28,951 nt of DNA from Thermoflexales bacterium (GTDB lineage: Bacteria > Chloroflexota > Anaerolineae > Fen-1058), in NCBI GenBank assembly GCA_016931085.1, contig JAFGFO010000321.1, positions 1 through 28,951 of the forward strand. The letters run 5' to 3'. Position 1 is the stretch's first letter. Every line of letters starts with the position of its first letter. The position numbers were made by a program, and so were the translations under genes. This document shows, in pieces, positions 23,151-28,951 of this stretch. The notes under the pieces were generated by a model that had not been told where the DNA came from, ran no database searches, and was given only the letters and a program-made list of their open reading frames with translations.

Positions 23151-26100
23151 ATGTTTCGTACTATGCACAAAACACTGATCGTGACCATCGTCCTGGGCCT
23201 CGTGCTGCCGCTGTCCGCTTTCGCGCAGCCCAACGCCGGGCCAGAAGAGCTGGCCAGCCCGGCCGCGCCCAGCGCGGCAGTGGACATCACCATTCTGCAC
23301 ACCAACGACGTTCACGGCCACGTGGACGAATACGACCGCGACGGCAGCGACTGCAAGCCATACTCGCCCGCTAACTGTATCGCTGGCGCGGCTCGCCTGG
23401 CCACAGCGATCGAGCAAGTGCGCACTGAGGTAGGCGAAGCCAATACACTGTTGGTGGATGCCGGCGATCAATCCCTGGGCGGCTTGTATTACTACCTGTT
23501 CAAGTCCGAGATTGTGACCGCCACCATGAACCCTCTGGGCTACGACGCCATGGCGGTGGGCAACCACGAGTTTGACCTTGGGCCGGCGGAACTGGCGACA
23601 CTCATCGGCGGAGCCAACTTCCCCATCTTGAGCGCCAACATCGACGCCAGCGCAGAGGCTTCCCTGGCCGGCAAGATCGAGGCCAGCACGATCGTCACCA
23701 AGGGCGGCGAGCCTATCGGCATCGTCGGCCTGACGACGCCTGAAACGGCCTATCTATCCAGTCCTGGAGCAGACGTGGTCTTTAACGACCCGGCGGCCAG
23801 CCTGCAAGCCGCCGTCAACGCGCTGGCGGCCCAGGGCGTCGACAAGATCATCGCCCTGACCCACATGGGCTACGCCGAGGACCTGAGCCTGGCGGCGGTC
23901 ATCACCGGGGTGGACGTCATCGTCGGTGGCCACAGCCACACCTTCATCTACACGCCGACCACCCCCATCACCTTCACACCACCCGTTTATCCCAAGTATT
24001 CCCCCTTGCTGCCTGAGGGTCCCTACCCGACCGTGGTCAACGCGGCCGACGGGAACCCGGTGCTGGTTGTGACCGACTACCAGTGGGGCACCTTCTTGGG
24101 GCGGCTGGACGTGAGCTTTGACGATCAGGGTCTCGTGACCGCCTACGCCGGCAACCCGATCTTCATGGCCAACACCATCGTCAAGGACCCGGCCATCGAA
24201 GCCATCCTCACACCCACCTACAAAGTGCCGGTCGAGCAGCTCAAGGCGACCCTGGTCGGCACCACGACCGTAGACCTCCCCATCGACGTTGGCGGCAACA
24301 CCATCTGCCGCCTGGGCGAGTGCTTGATGGGCAACCTGGTGGCCGACGCGATGCTGTGGAAGGTCAATTCGATTGACCCAGGCAATCAGTACCAGATCGC
24401 CATTCAAAACGGCGGCGGCCTGCGCGCCCCTCTTATCGCCGGGCCTGTCACCTTTGGTGACGTGATCGGGGTGCTGCCGTTCGGCAACTCGATCGCCACC
24501 TTTGAAATCACGGGGGCAAACCTGATCCTGGCGTTGGAAAACGGCGTGAGCCGCTACCCGGACCAGCAGGGTCGCTTCCCGCAGATTGCCGGCATGCGCT
24601 TCACCTGGTCGCCCAGCCTGGCGGTTGGCTCGCGCATCCTGTCGGCCGAGGTGCTCAGCGGCACCCAGTACATCCCGCTCAACCCAACTACTATCTATAA
24701 GGTCGTGACCAACGACTATGTGCGCAAAGGCGGCGACGGTTACAGCGTCTTCGGGACTCAGGCCATCAATCCGTACGACTTTGGCCCAGCGCTCGAGCAG
24801 GCTGTCAAAGAGTACTTGGAGCAGTTCTCGCCCGTCACACCGCAGATCGAGGGCCGCATCAAGATGTTGGACAAGGTGCTCACCATCCTGCACACCAACG
24901 ACATCCACGGCACCTGGCCGGAAACGTTCTATGGCACCACGCCCGAGGGCATGGTCTACCTGGCCTCGCACATCAAGGCCGAGCGGGCCAAGAACCCCAA
25001 CACCATCTTGCTGGACGCCGGCGACACCTTCCAGGGCAACGCCTTCGCTCAGTACTTCCGCAACGCCACACCCAGCCCGATCGCGGGCGGCCTGAACCTG
25101 CTCGATTACGACGCGATGGTGCTCGGCAACCACGAGTACAACTTTGGCAGGGCCACTTTTGCCTCCATGCTGGGGCAAGTCGACGCCCCGATCTTGGGCA
25201 GCGCCAACGTGGATGACGATGGCGCCTACGGCTTTATCAACGACAACGTGAAAGACTATATCACGCTGACCGTGGGCGGGATAGACGTAGCCATCTTTGG
25301 CCTGACCAACCCGCGCGTGCCGCGCTACGAGCTGCCCAGCAACATCCCAGGCCTGACTTTCTCGCCGGCCCTCACCGCGACCAAGAACATGGTGTCGCAG
25401 ATCGTGGCTGGCGGAAAGCCGGATGTGTTGGTCGGCCTGACCCACATCGGCTATCGATTCGACCCGCGCTATCCAGACGAGGTCGAAAACGACGAGATGC
25501 TCGCCCAGGAAGTGCCTGGTATCGACGTGATCGTGGGCGCGCACAGCCACACGCGGCTCATGTCGGGCGCGTTCGTCACATCCACCATCAACCCGACCGG
25601 GACCTTGATCGGCCAAGCGGCGGCCTATGCGCAGTACCTGGGCAAGATCACGATCGGCCTGAGCGGCAACGACACCGACGGCTACAAGATCGAGTCGCGG
25701 CAGGCTACACTGCTCGAGGCCAAGGATACCACCACCGATGCCGAGATGTCCGACTACCTGGCACCGTTCGTGATCACGCTGACCAACTATACCCAGCAGG
25801 TCATCGGCTACACCACGACCCCGATCGACGCGCGGACTGCCTTTACCGAGGAAACCAGCGGTGGTAACCTGCAGGCGGATGCGGCCGTGTACGAGTTGAC
25901 GCACAACGGCGTCGACGTAGACGTACACTTGTCCGGCGCGATGAGCAACAAAGCCGTTGCACTGGGGGCCACACCTGGCCTGCGTGCCCCGTCCGCCGCG
26001 GTCACGCTGACGGTCGGCGATATGTACACGCTGATGCCGTACGAGAACTCGCTGGTGGTGCTGCGCATGAACGGACCGCAGCTCAAAACCGTGCTGCAGC

Positions 26101-26927
26101 GCTCGTACGACAACTATTACGTGGTACCGCGCTACACCACTTGCTTCCTGGACACCGACGCCGGTAACCAGATCGTGTACGAGCACACCGCGCCCGACGG
26201 CAACAACGTCATCTCGCTCAAGATCCAAGGCCAGCCGGTCGACTTTACGGACGCCGACACCTACTATAACGTGTCGACCGTCAACTACCTGGCGGCCGGC
26301 TCGTGCAGCTTTAACGACAGCGGGCAGACCCTGTGGCCGCTCGGCCAGATGGTGACCGACACCCAGTTCTACGTGCGCGACGCCGTCATCGACTATCTCA
26401 AGGCTCAGACCGCGCCGGTCGCACCGGTCGTCGAGGGCCGCGTGCAGTTCATAGCTGGCACGCCTGACCTGTCCACCTCAAGCAAGGCCGTGGTTGACGC
26501 CAGCGGCGACGACGTAGCACAGGACGGCGAGGTGCTCACCTACACCATCACCATCGTCAACAGCGGCACGTACGGCGCCGGCTTTATCCTGACCGACACA
26601 CTGCCGGCCGGCCTGAGCTACGAGGCCAACAGCCTGAGCTGGGACCTGAACCTGACAGGCTTTAGCGCTGCCTTCACAGGCAACACGCTGGTAGCCCACA
26701 CCCAGGACTATCTCGAACCAGATCCGGCGGTTGGCGGCTCACTCTACTTGCCCAACACCATCCACATCACCTTCGCCGCGCGAGTAGACACCAGTGCAAG
26801 CGGTGATGTCCTGACCAACACCATCCAACTGCAAGATCAGTTTGCCAGCTACACTATCGCACCCGCTACCATCCCGGTGCAGACAGGCTATACAATCTTC
26901 CTCCCGGTCATCTTCAAAAACTTTTAA
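23151..26927 (+). CDS. Secreted tandem 5'-nucleotidase/phosphoesterase with DUF11 domain
   Basis: The ATG at 23151 is 4 nt after AGGAGG; an upstream TTG at 23133 lies in the mobile element and is rejected. The 1258-aa product has a signal peptide (T-L-I-V-T-I-V-L-G-L-V-L-P-L-S-A-F-A). It has two full metallophosphoesterase plus 5_nucleotid_C units. Unit 1 has H-T-N-D53-V-H55-G, G-N138-H139-E, G-G-H-S-H-T and the substrate motifs N-G-G-G-L-R and P-F-G-N. Unit 2 has H-T-N-D584-I-H586-G, G-N660-H661-E and G-A-H-S-H-T, but S-G-A-M-S-N-K and P-Y-E-N-S replace the substrate motifs. A DUF11-like domain (about 1110-1240) and the tail T-I-F-L-P-V-I-F-K-N-F follow. It probably hydrolyses extracellular nucleotides for phosphate and nucleoside uptake. 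Confidence 0.93.
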   Translation: MFRTMHKTLIVTIVLGLVLPLSAFAQPNAGPEELASPAAPSAAVDITILHTNDVHGHVDEYDRDGSDCKPYSPANCIAGAARLATAIEQVRTEVGEANTLLVDAGDQSLGGLYYYLFKSEIVTATMNPLGYDAMAVGNHEFDLGPAELATLIGGANFPILSANIDASAEASLAGKIEASTIVTKGGEPIGIVGLTTPETAYLSSPGADVVFNDPAASLQAAVNALAAQGVDKIIALTHMGYAEDLSLAAVITGVDVIVGGHSHTFIYTPTTPITFTPPVYPKYSPLLPEGPYPTVVNAADGNPVLVVTDYQWGTFLGRLDVSFDDQGLVTAYAGNPIFMANTIVKDPAIEAILTPTYKVPVEQLKATLVGTTTVDLPIDVGGNTICRLGECLMGNLVADAMLWKVNSIDPGNQYQIAIQNGGGLRAPLIAGPVTFGDVIGVLPFGNSIATFEITGANLILALENGVSRYPDQQGRFPQIAGMRFTWSPSLAVGSRILSAEVLSGTQYIPLNPTTIYKVVTNDYVRKGGDGYSVFGTQAINPYDFGPALEQAVKEYLEQFSPVTPQIEGRIKMLDKVLTILHTNDIHGTWPETFYGTTPEGMVYLASHIKAERAKNPNTILLDAGDTFQGNAFAQYFRNATPSPIAGGLNLLDYDAMVLGNHEYNFGRATFASMLGQVDAPILGSANVDDDGAYGFINDNVKDYITLTVGGIDVAIFGLTNPRVPRYELPSNIPGLTFSPALTATKNMVSQIVAGGKPDVLVGLTHIGYRFDPRYPDEVENDEMLAQEVPGIDVIVGAHSHTRLMSGAFVTSTINPTGTLIGQAAAYAQYLGKITIGLSGNDTDGYKIESRQATLLEAKDTTTDAEMSDYLAPFVITLTNYTQQVIGYTTTPIDARTAFTEETSGGNLQADAAVYELTHNGVDVDVHLSGAMSNKAVALGATPGLRAPSAAVTLTVGDMYTLMPYENSLVVLRMNGPQLKTVLQRSYDNYYVVPRYTTCFLDTDAGNQIVYEHTAPDGNNVISLKIQGQPVDFTDADTYYNVSTVNYLAAGSCSFNDSGQTLWPLGQMVTDTQFYVRDAVIDYLKAQTAPVAPVVEGRVQFIAGTPDLSTSSKAVVDASGDDVAQDGEVLTYTITIVNSGTYGAGFILTDTLPAGLSYEANSLSWDLNLTGFSAAFTGNTLVAHTQDYLEPDPAVGGSLYLPNTIHITFAARVDTSASGDVLTNTIQLQDQFASYTIAPATIPVQTGYTIFLPVIFKNF

Positions 26928-26957
26928 CAATCCACCCTCTTGATCGGGATACAAACG

Positions 26958-26996
26958 ACAGGGGGAAGGGCACGAGCCCTTCCCCCTGTTTGTTTT
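26958..26996 (+). terminator. Rho-independent terminator after the nucleotidase
   Basis: A 14-bp perfect stem, ACAGGGGGAAGGGC with its complement (26958-26971/26976-26989) and loop ACGA, is followed by TTGTTTT. Confidence 0.92.
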
Positions 26997-27041
26997 CCAT
27001 GGCGCGCACAAGTTCTGCGCTAGCGCTCAAGTTTGCAGCTT

Positions 27042-27782
27042 TCACGTCCCAGGTCCGCACGGCCACAGTCCCTGCTGCGCCAACGTCTGCCGCGCAATAG
27101 GCTCGCGCTTGTCCATCACGCCGCCCGCGCCCAGGTAACGATTGACGGTGCGGAACCAATCGCCGCTGGAGCTGGCCGCCGCCTGGGCGGCGTAGCAGCG
27201 ATCCAGATCGTCCGGCGTCAACTGGCCGTAGGCATTTTCGTGCACGATCACGTCAAGAGGCATGCGGGGGCGCTGCTCAGGCTGCTCGGCCGGGCGGCCG
27301 ATGCATAGTCCTACCACCGGCAGCACACCCTCGGGCAGCGCCAACAAGCGAGCGATCTCGTCCAATGCGTTCTGGATGCCGCCGATGAAACACGTGCCAT
27401 AGCCCAAGGCCTCGGCCGCCAGGCCCATGAAACTGGCCGCGATCGTCGCGTCAAGGCAGCCATACAGCAGGGACATCACAGAGGCCACGCCCGGCTGCCC
27501 GCCACGGTGCGCGATCAATGCCCGGTCACGGTGAACGTCGGCGCAGACGACAAAGAACTCGGCCGCCTCGCGCACGTGGGCCTGGTCGCCGGCCAGGTGG
27601 GCAATCTGCGCGCGCAACCCGGCGTCCGTCACGCGCACCAGGCTGTAGACCTGCAATCCACCGCCAGTCGGCGCCCGCTGTGCGCAGGCGATGATCTGCT
27701 CCCGGTCCTCGGCCGGCAGCGGCTCCGCTTTGTACTTGCGAATCGTGCGACGTGAAAGAATCGTTTCGATCAGTGGGTGCAT
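27042..27782 (-). CDS. Nitroreductase-family FMN oxidoreductase (NfsA/FRP-like)
   Basis: The 246-aa protein begins with the flavin-binding signature S-R-R-T-I-R-K-Y at 10-17 and A-P-T-G-G-G at about 37-42. A hydrophobic A-A-S-F-M-G-L-A-A-E-A-L-G-Y-G-T-C-F-I-G-G helix-strand segment follows at about 115-135, then L-P-V-V-G-L-C-I-G-R-P, typical of NfsA/FRP-type nitroreductases using NAD(P)H. The C-terminus (D-W-F-R-T-V-N-R-Y) resembles the flap region of that family. AAAGGAGG lies 5 nt before the ATG. It stands alone, convergent to the nucleotidase and divergent from the M50 protease gene. The physiological substrate is unknown; a flavin or quinone reductase role is possible. Confidence 0.9.
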   Translation of the reverse strand: MHPLIETILSRRTIRKYKAEPLPAEDREQIIACAQRAPTGGGLQVYSLVRVTDAGLRAQIAHLAGDQAHVREAAEFFVVCADVHRDRALIAHRGGQPGVASVMSLLYGCLDATIAASFMGLAAEALGYGTCFIGGIQNALDEIARLLALPEGVLPVVGLCIGRPAEQPEQRPRMPLDVIVHENAYGQLTPDDLDRCYAAQAAASSSGDWFRTVNRYLGAGGVMDKREPIARQTLAQQGLWPCGPGT

Positions 27783-27820
27783 ACAGGCCTCCTTTGAAAA
27801 AGACGACTGCCGATACGCTG

Positions 27821-27849
27821 ACTATATCATACAAATAGGCAAAAGTAAA
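27821..27849 (-). promoter_or_regulatory. Possible promoter of the nitroreductase gene
   Basis: On the minus strand TTTACT (27844-27849), 17 nt, TATAGT (27821-27826). An overlapping TATGAT (27826-27831) is an alternative -10 box. No TGTGN extension is present. Confidence 0.35.
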
Positions 27850-27929
27850 AAGGTGGGGGCGGGCATTCGAAGCGATAGGCCATTGCAAGCATACATCCCC
27901 CACAATGGCGTCATTTTTGCGGACTGGCG

Positions 27930-27980
27930 CCCCACTTACCTCCCCGAAAGCTTGAAGCTTTCGGGGAGGTTGCCCCACTT
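27930..27980. repeat. 33-bp palindrome flanked by 8-bp direct repeats
   Basis: The palindrome at 27938-27970 is perfect over its arms (ACCTCCCCGAAAGCTT, one central G, and the complement). CCCCACTT stands directly on both sides (27930-27937 and, after TG, 27973-27980). There is no T-run. It looks like a very small mobile palindrome, or an operator between two divergent genes. Confidence 0.65.
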
Positions 27981-28015
27981 GAGCGATTTTCTTCGAAGGC
28001 CCTGGCGGGCATCTG

Positions 28016-28044
28016 TTGCGTTGAATCGCACCACAGGGTATAAT
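28016..28044 (+). promoter_or_regulatory. Promoter of the M50 protease gene
   Basis: A perfect -10 TATAAT (28039-28044) with a weak -35 TTGCGT (28016-28021) 17 nt upstream. The start codon at 28052 coincides with the expected transcription start, so the mRNA should be leaderless. Confidence 0.65.
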
Positions 28045-28051
28045 AGGGGCG

Positions 28052-28951
28052 ATGCTATCGTCGAGCGTTTCGCCAAGCCAATCACAAGCGAATTGCCGTG
28101 CAATTCCAAGCGTCTGGCTCAGGGCCGGTCAATCCCCCCCTGCCGGCTCAGCGCTCGTTCACCTGTGGAGCTGGCTCAAGAGCCAGGTGAACGCCGCCGC
28201 GTATCGCCCGCGCGCTGCGCCGGGTATCGTGGCGCGCCGCCTGCACGAAGACGGCGTGACCTATTACGTGCTCAAAAATTCCACCAACTCGGCCTATCTC
28301 AAGCTGGGCGAGCAGGATTATGCGCTGTGGGCGTGGATGGATGGCTCGCGCACGGTCAAAGACCTGGTGGTGGCTTTTTTCGAGCGTTACCAGACCCTGG
28401 CCTTTGGCCGCATCAGCTCGCTGGTCGACGAGCTCAAAGTCGCCGGCTTCCTGGTCGACAAGCCGACCCACCTGTTCCAGCAGATCCGCAGCCACCTGGC
28501 CCAACGCGATTGGACCTATCGCTGGCGGCAGCTCGCTTCGGCATTTGTGCAGCGCGAGTTCAGCTTGAGGGACATCGACCCCTGGATCAGCGCCGTGTAC
28601 CGCTACGGCGGATGGCTGCTCTTTACGCCGTTGGCCCAGGGCCTGTTCATCGTCGTGCTGCTGGGGGGGCTGTGGGGATTCATCCAGGTATTGATCGAAC
28701 ATCGTTACACCATCGTGGCCACCGGCGGGTCGTATTGGCTGGGGCTGCTGCTGCTGTGGGCAGTCAATTTCGGGCTGATCATCATCCACGAGCACGCCCA
28801 CGCGTTGACGACCAAGCACTTTGGGCGGCAGGTCAAGCGCGGGGGGATCCTGATTTATTACGGCTTCCCGGCCTTTTTTGTGGACACGATGGACATCTGG
28901 ATGGAACCCAAGCTGCGCCGCATCGCCGTGACCTGGGCCGGGCCGTATTCC
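28052..28951 (+). CDS. PqqD-like domain/M50 site-2-protease-type membrane metalloprotease, 3' end outside window
   Basis: The frame is open from the ATG at 28052 to the window edge (300 codons, no stop). I chose this start from the TATAAT box 7 nt upstream. Residues about 55-135 look like a PqqD-like winged-helix domain (Y-L-K-L-G-E-Q-D-Y-A-L-W-A-W-M-D-G, then V-K-D-L-V and V-D-E-L-K-V-A-G-F-L). Hydrophobic segments follow at about 188-215 and 229-245, and then the zinc motif H246-E247-H-A-H250. Membrane metalloproteases of this build occur in peptide export and maturation clusters (putative peptide zinc metalloproteases) and may also act in general envelope proteolysis. The substrate and the rest of the operon lie beyond the edge. 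The first 50 residues are not recognisable. Confidence 0.85.
   Translation, partial: MLSSSVSPSQSQANCRAIPSVWLRAGQSPPAGSALVHLWSWLKSQVNAAAYRPRAAPGIVARRLHEDGVTYYVLKNSTNSAYLKLGEQDYALWAWMDGSRTVKDLVVAFFERYQTLAFGRISSLVDELKVAGFLVDKPTHLFQQIRSHLAQRDWTYRWRQLASAFVQREFSLRDIDPWISAVYRYGGWLLFTPLAQGLFIVVLLGGLWGFIQVLIEHRYTIVATGGSYWLGLLLLWAVNFGLIIIHEHAHALTTKHFGRQVKRGGILIYYGFPAFFVDTMDIWMEPKLRRIAVTWAGPYS

Noticed and set aside
23000..23305. 101-aa minus-strand ORF across the nucleotidase start
   Set aside because: Much of it translates the MITE-like element and the rest is antisense to the signal peptide region.
23754..26228. 824-aa minus-strand ORF opposite the nucleotidase
   Set aside because: Antisense shadow; the plus strand has duplicated conserved metallophosphoesterase motifs.

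Overview
The window looks like a chromosomal segment of a filamentous or related Chloroflexota bacterium (Anaerolineae/Caldilineae-like). This is an inference from high GC, large secreted proteins ending in a short [Y/F]-[L/M]-P-x-[I/V]-x-[K/R] tail, zinc-ribbon add-ons on unrelated proteins, heptanucleotide tandem repeats at gene borders, and extended -10 promoters of the form TGTGN-TANAAT. No rRNA, tRNA, phage or transposase gene was found.

Layout. Positions 2-3247 (minus) hold a large alpha-2-macroglobulin (A2M)-like gene with an in-frame TGA exactly where the thioester cysteine codon should be; the frame stays open beyond it to the window edge and keeps encoding a recognisable thioester domain. 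Positions 3577-16049 (plus) hold a block of secreted proteins: a PA-domain subtilase, a small putative lipoprotein, an M6 (immune inhibitor A-type) metalloprotease, a second subtilase and a glycoside-hydrolase-like protein with CARDB-like repeats. The last is translationally coupled (TAATG) to a nucleotide-sugar epimerase/dehydratase (16049-17026). Positions 17053-22505 (minus) hold a four-gene unit: moeA, a membrane-anchored coiled-coil protein with a DUF5679-type zinc ribbon, a MoeA fused to a periplasmic-binding-like domain, and a DUF697-type GTPase with a C-terminal zinc ribbon. Positions 23151-26927 (plus) encode a tandem-duplicated 5'-nucleotidase, followed by a convergent nitroreductase (27042-27782, minus) and the start of a PqqD-like/M50 membrane metalloprotease gene (28052 to the right edge).

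How it fits together. The plus-strand block reads as an extracellular polymer-degrading and nutrient-scavenging set (proteases, glycoside hydrolase, nucleotidase). Five of its members share the C-terminal tail, whereas the neighbouring lipoprotein lacks it, so the tail may be a sorting or anchoring signal. The first subtilase, the M6 protease and the nucleotidase share a leader layout: an AAGGAGGTG box complementary to the 16S rRNA tail, 87-96 nt before the start codon. The nucleotidase leader fits only after removing a 129-bp MITE-like element and one copy of its 10-bp target duplication, and that duplication regenerated the Shine-Dalgarno sequence.

The most striking lead is the A2M gene. 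A TGA replaces the catalytic Cys in G-C-x-E-Q, the frame continues intact, and a 7-bp stem with a UGUAU loop lies 16-34 nt after it. This fits a selenocysteine (selenoester) A2M, but a fresh nonsense mutation or sequencing error is not excluded from sequence alone.
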